Origin: DATAAM01 sp036260075
GTDB taxonomy: Bacteria; Actinomycetota; Acidimicrobiia; Acidimicrobiales; JAHWLA01
DNA: 23,597 nt
Assembly: GCA_036260075.1 (NCBI GenBank)
Contig: DATAAM010000168.1
Location: forward strand, 1-23,597
Direction of reading: 5' to 3'
Shown here: one piece after another, positions 1-6,371 of the stretch
How the letters are laid out: each line of letters begins with the position of its first letter
Numbering within the stretch: the stretch's first letter is position 1
The notes under the pieces: model-generated
The model's database searches: none
Seen by the model: the letters and a program-made list of their open reading frames with translations, nothing else
Told to the model about the DNA's origin: nothing
Program-made: the position numbers and the translations under genes

Positions 1-2
1 CC

Positions 3-1337
3 GTGGCGCACGACTTCGCCATGGCGGAGGGCGGGGGCATGTGCGGCGAGCAGGTCGAGGCCTTCGCGGCCAAGGGCAGCGACACCGACGTCACCGTGTA
101 CGACGGCGAGGTCGAGTCGTTGTCGACGGCCACCTCGGCCGGGCTCGGCATCCGCGTGGTCGTCGGCAGCCGCCAGGGCTTCGCCTACGCGGGCTCGCTC
201 GACCCCGACGTGGTGGAGGAGACGCTCGCCGACGCCCGCGACAACGCCGCCTTCGGCACCCCCGACGAGTTCCTCGGCCTGGCCACCCCCGACGGCGTCC
301 CGCCTGCGCCGCTCGACCTCTGGCGCGACGAGCTGGCGTCGTTCCCCACCGAGGCCAAGGTCGACCTGGCGCTCGACCTCGAACGCCGCGTGAAGGCGGC
401 CGACGCCCGCATCAAGACCGTCCACTCCGCCGACTACGGCGACGGCGCGGTGGAGGTGGCGATCGCGTCGAGCACCGGGGTCGACGCGTCGTTCCGACGC
501 ACGTCCTGCTACCTCTCGGTGTACGCGCTCGCGGGCGACGACCGGGAGACGCAGACGGGCGGCGGCTACTCGGTGGGACGGGCGCCCGGCGACCTCTCCG
601 TCGACGAGGCGTGCGACGACGCCGTGGAGCGGGCCACACGGATGCTCGGCGCCCGCAAGCCCGCGTCGGCACGTGTGCCCGTCGTGCTCGACACCCGCGT
701 CACCGCCACCCTGCTCTCGATCCTGGCAGGCACGTTGAGCGGCGAGGCGGTGCTGAAGGGACGCTCGCTGTTCGCCAACCGGGCGGGCGAGCTGGTGGCG
801 GCGCCCATGGTGGTGCTGACCGACGACCCCACCGACCCCGCCGCGTACGGCGCCGCCGTGTTCGACGCCGAGGGCCTCGCCTGCCGGCGCAACCGCCTCA
901 TCTCTGAGGGCGTGCTGGAGGGCTTCCTCTACGACACGTACTCGGGCCGTCGGGCGGGGGTGCCCTCCACGGCGTCGGCCGTGCGGGCCGGGTTCAAGAG
1001 CGGCCCCGGCGTCGGGGCGCGCGCTGTCTCGCTCGAGCCGGGCGACCGGTCGCAGGCCGAGATCCTCGCCGCCGTGGGCGACGGGCTGTTCGTGCAGGCG
1101 ATCAGCGGGGTGCACTCGGGCGTGAACCCCGTGAGCGGCGACTTCTCGGTGGGGGCGGAGGGCATGCTCGTCCGCAACGGCCAAGCAGCCGAGCCGGTGC
1201 GGGAGATCACGATCGCCTCCACCATCCAGCGCATGCTCAAGGACGTCCTCCACATCGGCAACGACAGCGAGTGGCTGCCGGGCTCGGCGGCGGGCGTGAC
1301 GCTGGCCATCGGCGAGATGAGCATGAGCGGCGCCTAG
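3..1337 (+). CDS. pmbA: TldE/PmbA-like subunit of the TldD/TldE protease, 5' end uncertain
   Basis: Likely the TldE (PmbA) half of the TldD/TldE heteromeric metalloprotease, a cytoplasmic enzyme known for trimming peptides such as microcins and CcdA. The C-terminal stretch SGVNPVSGDFSVGAEG and the N-terminal pattern around VYDGEVESL are typical of the family. No HExxxH zinc motif is visible, which fits TldE rather than TldD, the subunit that carries the metal site. From the GTG at position 3 the protein is 444 residues, close to the usual 440-450. The part before the conserved EQVEAF segment is nevertheless short (about 16 residues) and the frame is open to the window edge, so the true start may lie outside. 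The partner tldD is not in the window and may be upstream. It ends 14 bases before uppP on the same strand. Confidence 0.85.
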   Translation: MAHDFAMAEGGGMCGEQVEAFAAKGSDTDVTVYDGEVESLSTATSAGLGIRVVVGSRQGFAYAGSLDPDVVEETLADARDNAAFGTPDEFLGLATPDGVPPAPLDLWRDELASFPTEAKVDLALDLERRVKAADARIKTVHSADYGDGAVEVAIASSTGVDASFRRTSCYLSVYALAGDDRETQTGGGYSVGRAPGDLSVDEACDDAVERATRMLGARKPASARVPVVLDTRVTATLLSILAGTLSGEAVLKGRSLFANRAGELVAAPMVVLTDDPTDPAAYGAAVFDAEGLACRRNRLISEGVLEGFLYDTYSGRRAGVPSTASAVRAGFKSGPGVGARAVSLEPGDRSQAEILAAVGDGLFVQAISGVHSGVNPVSGDFSVGAEGMLVRNGQAAEPVREITIASTIQRMLKDVLHIGNDSEWLPGSAAGVTLAIGEMSMSGA

Positions 1338-1351
1338 GTTTTCGCCTCACT

Positions 1352-2143
1352 GTGCCGGTCCTGCACGCGATCGTCCTGGGCATCGTCCAGGGCCTCTCCG
1401 AGTTCCTGCCGATCTCGTCGTCCGGGCACCTGGTGCTGGTGCCGTGGTTCTTCGACTGGGACGAGCTGGCGGGCAACCCCGACCTCAGCCGCTCGTTCGA
1501 CGTGGCCTTGCACGTGGGGACGTTCGTGGGCGCGTCGGCCTACTTCGCCAAGGACATCTGGCGGCTGGCGACCCGCAACCGCCGACTGGGCGTCCTGCTC
1601 CTGCTGTCGGCGGCGCCCGCAGGACTGGTGGGCGTGCTGGTCGACGCCTTCCTCGAGGAGCAGCTCGAGACCGTCTGGCTGATCGGCGTGATGCTGATCG
1701 CCTTCGCCGTGGTGCTCCAGTGGGCGGACCGGCTGCCGGGCACCCGCGGCGAGGGCGAGTTCGGCCCCCGCGAGGCCGTCTTCATGGGTACCGCGCAGGC
1801 GCTCGCCATCCAGCCCGGCGTGTCGCGCTCGGGCGCCACCATCTCCATGGCGCGGTGGCTGGGGTTCGGGCGCAACGCGGCGGCCCGGCTGTCGTTCCTC
1901 ATGTCGCTGCCGGTGATCGGCGGGGCGGGGCTCTACAAGGGCTTCGACACGCTCGTGCTCGGTGACGGCATCCCCTCCGACCTCCGGAGCGCGTTCGTGT
2001 GGGGCATGGCGGCCGCGGGCGCGACCGGCTTCGCCGCCGTGTGGGGGCTCCTGCGCCTCGTCCACACCCGCTCGTTCGCCCCGTTCGTCGCCTATCGGAT
2101 CGTGCTCGGAGCCGCCGTGCTCGCCGTCACGGTGATTTCGTAG
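1352..2143 (+). CDS. uppP: Undecaprenyl-diphosphate phosphatase UppP (BacA)
   Basis: An integral membrane enzyme that dephosphorylates undecaprenyl diphosphate to recycle the lipid carrier of peptidoglycan synthesis; overexpression of this family is known to give bacitracin resistance. Both family signatures are present: the E17-to-H26 segment ending PISSSGH, and PGVSRSGATI with the conserved arginine at about residue 159. Several hydrophobic helices cover the rest. From the GTG at 1352 the product is 263 residues, close to the usual 265-280. The open frame extends upstream to 1271, but that part overlaps pmbA and is arginine-rich, so it was rejected. There is no obvious Shine-Dalgarno sequence. 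It lies 14 bases after pmbA and 18 bases before the AAA+ gene. Confidence 0.93.
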   Translation: MPVLHAIVLGIVQGLSEFLPISSSGHLVLVPWFFDWDELAGNPDLSRSFDVALHVGTFVGASAYFAKDIWRLATRNRRLGVLLLLSAAPAGLVGVLVDAFLEEQLETVWLIGVMLIAFAVVLQWADRLPGTRGEGEFGPREAVFMGTAQALAIQPGVSRSGATISMARWLGFGRNAAARLSFLMSLPVIGGAGLYKGFDTLVLGDGIPSDLRSAFVWGMAAAGATGFAAVWGLLRLVHTRSFAPFVAYRIVLGAAVLAVTVIS

Positions 2144-2149
2144 GCGACG

Positions 2150-2155
2150 TAGAGT
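2150..2155 (+). promoter_or_regulatory. Candidate -10 element (TAGAGT) for leaderless start of the ChlI-like gene
   Basis: TAGAGT lies six bases before the ATG at 2162, and no Shine-Dalgarno sequence is present. In actinobacteria a TANNNT hexamer about seven bases before the start codon is the usual mark of leaderless transcripts. No convincing -35 is visible. It sits in the 18-base gap after uppP. Confidence 0.4.
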
Positions 2156-2161
2156 CCTCCC

Positions 2162-3562
2162 ATGACCTCGCGGCCGGCCACGCTCGGGCAGCTGCGCGAC
2201 TCCGGGTGGGAGTCCGTGCCCGTGAAGGAAGAGGTGCGGCGCAACGCCGCCGCCCGCATCACGGAAGGCAAGCCGGTGGTCGAGGGCGTCGTCGGCTACG
2301 AGGACACCGTGCTGCCGCAGCTGGAGAACGCCCTCCTGGCCGGGCACGACATCATCTTCCTGGGCGAGCGGGGGCAGGCGAAGACCCGCATGATCCGTTC
2401 GCTCACGGAGCTGCTCGACGAGTGGCTGCCTGTCGTTGCGGGATCGGAGATCAACGACGACCCGTACCACCCGGTGTCCCGCCAGGCCCGCGACCTGGTG
2501 GCCGACAAGGGCGACGACACCCCGATCGAATGGCTCCACCGCAGCCGGCGCTTCGGCGAGAAGCTGGCCACGCCCGACACGTCGATCGCCGACCTCATCG
2601 GCGAGGTCGACCCCATCAAGGTGGCCGAGGGGCGTTACCTCTCCGACGAGCTCACCCTGCACTACGGCTTGGTGCCGCGCACCAACCGCGGCATCTTCGC
2701 CATCAACGAGCTGCCCGACCTGGCCGAGCGCATCCAGGTCGGCCTCCTCAACGTGCTCGAGGAGCGCGACGTGCAGGTGCGTGGCTACAAGATCCGCCTG
2801 CCGCTCGACGTGATGCTGGTGGCGTCGGCCAACCCGGAGGACTACACCAACCGCGGCCGCATCATCACGCCGCTCAAGGACCGCTTCGGCGCCCAGATCC
2901 GCACGCACTACCCGCTCGACGTCGAGACCGAGATCGCCGTGGTCGGGCAGGAGGCCCGTCCCCTCGACGTGCCCGGCCTGCGCGTGCAGGTGCCGCCGTT
3001 CATGGCCGAGATCGTGGCCACGCTCTCGCACCTGGCCCGGGGGAGCGCGCACGTCAACCAGCGCTCGGGCGTGTCCGTGCGGCTCTCGATCGCCAACTTC
3101 GAGACGTTGGTGGCCAACGCGGCACGGCGGGCCCTCCGCCTCGGCGAGAAGGACGTGGTGCCGCGGGTGAGCGACCTGGAGGCGCTGGCGTCGTCCACCG
3201 CGGGCAAGGTGGAGATCGAGACCCTCGAAGAGGGGCGCGACGAGCAGGTGGTCGACCGGCTGGTGAAGTCGGCGGTGCTCGCCGTCTTCAAGGAGCGCTG
3301 CCCCATGGAGACCTACCGCGAGGTGGTCACCGCCTTCGAGGACGGCACCGTGGTGCACGCGGGCGACGACGTGCCGTCGGCCGACTATGTCGCCATGCTC
3401 GCCGACATGCCGGTGCTCAAGGCGCCGGTGATGGAGCTGGCAGGGAGCGAGACGCCCGCCGCCGTGGCCGCCGCCGTGGAGTTCGTGCTCGAAGGGCTCC
3501 ACCTCTCCAAGCGGCTCAACAAGGAGGCCGTCGGCCCCCGCGCCACCTACCGCGCCCGCTGA
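2162..3562 (+). CDS. ChlI-like AAA+ ATPase (magnesium-chelatase subunit I family)
   Basis: A 466-residue AAA+ ATPase of the MoxR/ChlI type. Such proteins form hexameric rings that act with a VWA-domain partner to remodel or metallate a target. The Walker A motif GERGQAKT is at residues 68-75. The Walker B region reads IFAINELPDL, with asparagine where an aspartate is expected. A sensor-1-like segment, VASANPEDYTNRG, and an arginine-rich segment PLKDRFGAQIRTHYPL follow. The length and the presence of a 669-residue VWA protein 2.8 kb downstream match the mycobacterial pair Rv0958/Rv0959, annotated as possible magnesium chelatase. No chlorophyll pathway gene is nearby, so true Mg-protoporphyrin chelation is unlikely; the actual substrate is unknown. 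The ATG at 2162 gives the first conserved residues. Confidence 0.88.
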   Translation: MTSRPATLGQLRDSGWESVPVKEEVRRNAAARITEGKPVVEGVVGYEDTVLPQLENALLAGHDIIFLGERGQAKTRMIRSLTELLDEWLPVVAGSEINDDPYHPVSRQARDLVADKGDDTPIEWLHRSRRFGEKLATPDTSIADLIGEVDPIKVAEGRYLSDELTLHYGLVPRTNRGIFAINELPDLAERIQVGLLNVLEERDVQVRGYKIRLPLDVMLVASANPEDYTNRGRIITPLKDRFGAQIRTHYPLDVETEIAVVGQEARPLDVPGLRVQVPPFMAEIVATLSHLARGSAHVNQRSGVSVRLSIANFETLVANAARRALRLGEKDVVPRVSDLEALASSTAGKVEIETLEEGRDEQVVDRLVKSAVLAVFKERCPMETYREVVTAFEDGTVVHAGDDVPSADYVAMLADMPVLKAPVMELAGSETPAAVAAAVEFVLEGLHLSKRLNKEAVGPRATYRAR

Positions 3563-3617
3563 CCCTTCGTTTTGGGCACGTTTTTCCGTCTATACAGCGG
3601 GAAACCGTGCCCAAAAC
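3563..3617. repeat. Long palindromic element, copy 1, between convergent genes
   Basis: A 12-base perfect inverted repeat, GTTTTGGGCACG (3569-3580) and CGTGCCCAAAAC (3606-3617), continues after one mismatch into eight further pairs, two of them G-U, giving a hairpin of about 20 pairs around a short CTATACA-like loop. It begins ten bases after the stop of the ChlI-like gene and ends 13 bases before the stop of the convergent PucR-type gene. No U-tract follows on either strand, so it is not a canonical intrinsic terminator, although it could still stop transcription in both directions. A related copy is at 12631-12681 with an identical 25-base arm spacing. Confidence 0.75.
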
Positions 3618-3630
3618 AGGGGGTGACGCG

Positions 3631-4296
3631 TCAGGCGCAGGCGCTGAGGCCGGCCTCGTGCGCCCGCAGGAGGTAGAGCGCCACGTCGAGGCGCAGGCGG
3701 TCGGGCGGGTGGTCGAGGCACAGCCCGGTGAGCTGCTCCACCCGGCGCAGGCGGTTGTGCACGGTCTTCACGTGGATGCCCAGCGACCGGCCTGCCGCCT
3801 TGGCCGACCCGTCGTTCCAGTGCAGGGCGTCGAGGGTGGCCAGCAGCCGCCGAGCGGTGCCGTTGGGCTGCGAGAGCACCGGGCCGAGCACGTCGCGCAC
3901 CACCGCGGCCTGGGCGGCCGTGTCGGTGGCCACGAGCACCTGGTACACGAGCAGCTCGTCGACGTCGAGCAGCCGACGGCTGGTCGGCAGCCGGGTTGCC
4001 AGCGGCAGCAGCGCCTGAGCCCGCGCTCGCCGGCGCTCGACGTCGTCCCCGTTCCCGCGAGGCCCCACCGCCATCACCAGCCAGTCGTGGCCGGTCGCCA
4101 GCCGGCCGAAGGCGCTGCGGAGCGGCGGCCAGTCGCCGATGTCGGCCAGGGCCACCCGCACCACGAGGTGGGGAACCCGCGTCGTGACGACCTGCTCCAC
4201 TCGCGCGATCGGGAGAGCGGAGCGCACGACCCGCTCCGATGCCGACAGGCCCGGAGCGACGACCAATGCGATGCCGCACGTGGTTGCTGCGTTCAC
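3631..4296 (-). CDS. PucR-type helix-turn-helix regulator
   Basis: A 221-residue protein with a PucR-family C-terminal HTH. The segment from LLATLDALHWNDGSAKAAG through LGIHVKTVHNRLRRVEQL has the usual pattern, in which a run of helices in a short-stem activator ends in the DNA-contact helix VHNRLRRVE. The N-terminal 130 residues look like a degenerate GGDEF-like or ligand domain but have no motif I can name. The start is GTG at 4296: its GTGA overlaps the TGA of the upstream membrane-protein gene, a translational-coupling arrangement. It is the last gene of a four-gene minus-strand cassette with an ECF sigma factor, so it may adjust the same response. A longer frame upstream exists but only repeats the neighbour in another frame. 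Confidence 0.72.
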   Translation of the reverse strand: MNAATTCGIALVVAPGLSASERVVRSALPIARVEQVVTTRVPHLVVRVALADIGDWPPLRSAFGRLATGHDWLVMAVGPRGNGDDVERRRARAQALLPLATRLPTSRRLLDVDELLVYQVLVATDTAAQAAVVRDVLGPVLSQPNGTARRLLATLDALHWNDGSAKAAGRSLGIHVKTVHNRLRRVEQLTGLCLDHPPDRLRLDVALYLLRAHEAGLSACA

Positions 4297-5183
4297 TGTG
4301 CCCCCTCCGTCTCGTCGGCCCGCACGCCCAGGTCGGCGCTGGTGGTCACGAGGTGCAGCGCCGAGACGGCAGCCCGTTCGATCGACGCGTCGTCCTCGTG
4401 GTACCGCTGAAGGTACGAGTCCATGGATGCGATGGGCACGTTGACCGTCAGCGTGCCCGCAGTGACGTCGAAGCTGCGGGTGCACTCGGAGCACGCCGTG
4501 CCACCGAGCTCGACGGCGCCCAGGACGTTGTCGGCCTCCGTGACATCGACGGTCACGTAGTCGCCCTCGTACTCGAACCCGCTGCGCAGTGTGCGATCGG
4601 CCCGGTCGCCCGAACCGCCGGGCGCCGCGTACCGGGTTGTGAAGACCACCATCCGGGTGCGGGGGTCGAGCTGCATCGAGCCGGAGACGATGTCGTAGTA
4701 CCACCCCGGCAACACGGCGTCGTCCTCGGCGTCGCTCACCTGGGCCAGCGACCTGATGCCCGGGGCGTTGGACTCCGGCAGCGTCGTGGTCGTCGGCAAC
4801 GGGGGCACCGTCGAGGGCGTCACCCTGGCGGGGTCGCCGCTGCCGGCAGCGGGCTTGCCCGGGCCGGTCGCCTGAGGGCGTGGCCGCGGCGATGCCGTCG
4901 CCGTGGCCGCTCGATCGTCGTCGGTGGGCGAAACGGCGGTGGCGGGCGGGTCCGAGGTGTCGGTCGACTCCTCGGTGCGCACGGTGTTGCCGTCGATCAC
5001 GCGCACCCGGGAGGCCTCGTCGTCCCCCGAGCGCAGCGTCAGCAGCCCGGCCATCCCGAAGGCCAGGACCGCTGCCGCTGCGCTCATCTGCTGCCGACGC
5101 CGCCGACGGGCCCGTTCGGTGCGGTGGTAGACGACGGCGAGGATCTCGTCGGGGGAGCGAGGGCCGATGGGTTCAGTGAGCAT
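4293..5183 (-). CDS. Single-pass membrane protein, candidate anti-sigma factor
   Basis: Unrecognised 296-residue protein. A short basic cytoplasmic part (residues 1-35, with a run of six arginines/glutamines) precedes one membrane segment (about 36-53). A threonine/proline-rich linker (about 75-145) then leads to an extracytoplasmic domain of about 150 residues. The linker resembles cell-wall spanning linkers. The outer domain holds one CSEC pair, GTACSECTRSF, and is rich in beta-type sequence. The ATG at 5183 overlaps the end of the ECF sigma gene by 11 bases, the usual position and topology of a cognate anti-sigma factor. There is no HxxxCxxC zinc motif in the cytoplasmic part, so it would be an unusual one. 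Function is inferred only from context. Confidence 0.6.
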   Translation of the reverse strand: MLTEPIGPRSPDEILAVVYHRTERARRRRRQQMSAAAAVLAFGMAGLLTLRSGDDEASRVRVIDGNTVRTEESTDTSDPPATAVSPTDDDRAATATASPRPRPQATGPGKPAAGSGDPARVTPSTVPPLPTTTTLPESNAPGIRSLAQVSDAEDDAVLPGWYYDIVSGSMQLDPRTRMVVFTTRYAAPGGSGDRADRTLRSGFEYEGDYVTVDVTEADNVLGAVELGGTACSECTRSFDVTAGTLTVNVPIASMDSYLQRYHEDDASIERAAVSALHLVTTSADLGVRADETEGAQ

Positions 5184-5673
5184 CGAGTGCAAGCGGCACC
5201 TCCTCTCCGGCGTCGGCCAGGCGCCGGCGCATGCGCACCAGGCCTCGATGGACATGGGACTTGACCGTTCCGGCCGCCAACGAGAGGCATCGCGCGATGT
5301 CCTCGTCCGTGAGATCGGCGAAGTAGCGAAGGACGAGGACATCGCGCTGTCGAGCGGGCAGCGTCGCCAGTGCGCCGAGGAGGTACAGGCGATCGGCGGT
5401 GTCGCCTGCGGGCTCCTCGACGACGGGGGTGACGGCGGGTGCCCGCTTGCGGTGACGGACCACGTCGATGGCCACGTTGGCCGTCACTCGCAGGAGCCAG
5501 GCGTCGCGGTAGTCGAGCTCGCCGACCCGTCGCCACCGCAGCAGCGCACGGGAGAACGCCTCGGCGGCGGCATCCTCCGCCTCGGCAGGCGAGCCCACGA
5601 TGCGGAGGGCGATGCCGTAGGCCCGGGGATAGAGCGAGCGGAACCACCGCTCGAACTCCTCGTTCCCGGTCAT
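5173..5673 (-). CDS. ECF sigma factor (sigma-70 family)
   Basis: A 166-residue extracytoplasmic-function sigma factor with region 2 at about residues 6-70 (FERWFRSLYPRAYGIALRI, then EDAAAEAFSRALLRW and DAWLLRVTANVAID) and region 4 at about 100-152 (LPARQRDVLVLRYFADLTDEDIA, then AGTVKSHVHRGLVRMRR). It would direct RNA polymerase to a small set of promoters. The ATG at 5673 has AGGA just upstream; a GTG three codons earlier (5682), preceded by a GGGGG run, is an alternative. Its 3' end overlaps the candidate anti-sigma gene by 11 bases, and a secreted six-cysteine protein is encoded 41 bases upstream on the same strand. It is distinct from the SigE-like factor at 10842. Confidence 0.9.
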   Translation of the reverse strand: MTGNEEFERWFRSLYPRAYGIALRIVGSPAEAEDAAAEAFSRALLRWRRVGELDYRDAWLLRVTANVAIDVVRHRKRAPAVTPVVEEPAGDTADRLYLLGALATLPARQRDVLVLRYFADLTDEDIARCLSLAAGTVKSHVHRGLVRMRRRLADAGEEVPLALDAH

Positions 5674-5714
5674 CGTCCTCACGCCCCCTAAACGAACCAC
5701 AACGCTGTTTCGGG

Positions 5715-6278
5715 TTACCGCCCTCCGGGGTTTTCTCGACAGAGCGGCGTGCTGTCGACCTCCAGGCACACGGCTCCGTGGTCGACGGAGACACGGTGGC
5801 CCGCGACGTCGACGTCCACCAGCGGCTCGCCCGCCGGGTCGTCGACGCCCACGCGCCCGGGGTCGCCGCCGGCGGGCGCGGTGACGGTTGCGCTGGGTGG
5901 GGCCATGTCGGCCTTGGCCGGGAGCGTCACTGTGTCGGTGCAGTAGTCGGCGAGCCACGACCGGCCGCTGGGCACGCAGGACGTCCGCAGGACGCCGCGC
6001 TCGTGGTCGGCCCAGGCGTTGACGACCGCACCGAGCTGCACCTGCTGGTCGGCGGCAGCCGGGGACGCGTCGAAGCAGGCGAACGCGTTGGGCACCTTGC
6101 TGTCGCGCCGGCCTCCGCCCGCGGCCAACGGCTTGTTGTGCGCCACGTCCGGCCTGGCCCCCGCGTCGGCGTTCTTCTCGCACCAATCGCCGGTGCTCCG
6201 TGAGCCCGGCGTGGCAGTGGCCACCGATCCCGCCGTTGCGACCAGCAGTGCTGCAACCCCGAGAGCGAGTCGTTTCAT
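5715..6278 (-). CDS. Secreted six-cysteine protein of unknown function
   Basis: A 187-residue protein with a clear Sec signal peptide: MKR, then a hydrophobic core (ALGVAALLVATAGSVATA) and a likely cut after residue 22 or so. The mature part holds exactly six cysteines (in DWCEK, FACFD, TSCVP, DYCTD, AVCLE and PLCRE), so three disulfides are possible. I do not recognise a family. The start ATG at 6278 has a good GGTGAG Shine-Dalgarno sequence. It is the first gene of the minus-strand cassette and is divergent from the VWA gene with 93 bases between. Possible roles are an envelope sensor or an effector of the adjacent ECF sigma system; both are guesses from position. Confidence 0.72.
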   Translation of the reverse strand: MKRLALGVAALLVATAGSVATATPGSRSTGDWCEKNADAGARPDVAHNKPLAAGGGRRDSKVPNAFACFDASPAAADQQVQLGAVVNAWADHERGVLRTSCVPSGRSWLADYCTDTVTLPAKADMAPPSATVTAPAGGDPGRVGVDDPAGEPLVDVDVAGHRVSVDHGAVCLEVDSTPLCRENPGGR

Positions 6279-6312
6279 TCGCTCACCCCCAACCTCGACC
6301 CCAGCTGTTATT

Positions 6313-6362
6313 GGAAACCTACGACGGAAGTTGCGCCGCGTAAAGGGTTTCCGTGGTCGTAG
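6313..6362. other. Two interleaved 7-base inverted repeats in a divergent intergenic region
   Basis: GGAAACC (6313-6319) pairs with GGTTTCC (6346-6352), and CTACGAC (6319-6325) pairs with GTCGTAG (6356-6362). The order A-B-A'-B' is the topology of a pseudoknot rather than a simple hairpin. It lies between the secreted-protein gene and the VWA gene. It may equally be two overlapping operator half-site pairs, or chance. Confidence 0.3.
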
Positions 6363-6365
6363 TGT
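6360..6365 (+). promoter_or_regulatory. Candidate -10 element (TAGTGT) for leaderless start of the VWA gene
   Basis: TAGTGT lies six bases before the GTG at 6372 with no Shine-Dalgarno sequence, the same layout as at 2150 before the ChlI-like partner gene. It indicates that the VWA gene has its own promoter despite the loss of adjacency to its partner. Confidence 0.42.
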
Positions 6366-6371
6366 GAATTC

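Noticed and set aside
1271..1351. Longer N-terminus for UppP from 1271
   Set aside because: It overlaps the end of pmbA, is arginine-rich and lies before the conserved start of the family; GTG at 1352 gives the normal length.
1334..3502. A 722-codon open frame on the minus strand opposite uppP and the ATPase gene
   Set aside because: Its product is a histidine/arginine-rich run without any domain, typical of the antisense of GC-rich genes; the plus strand has two well-recognised proteins.
5673..5720. ECF-type promoter for the sigma gene at 5173 (GGTAAC and CGTT on the minus strand)
   Set aside because: The spacing is about 19 bases and the -35 is imperfect; alternatives give 15. It does not match the clean 17-base pattern found at sigE and htrA.
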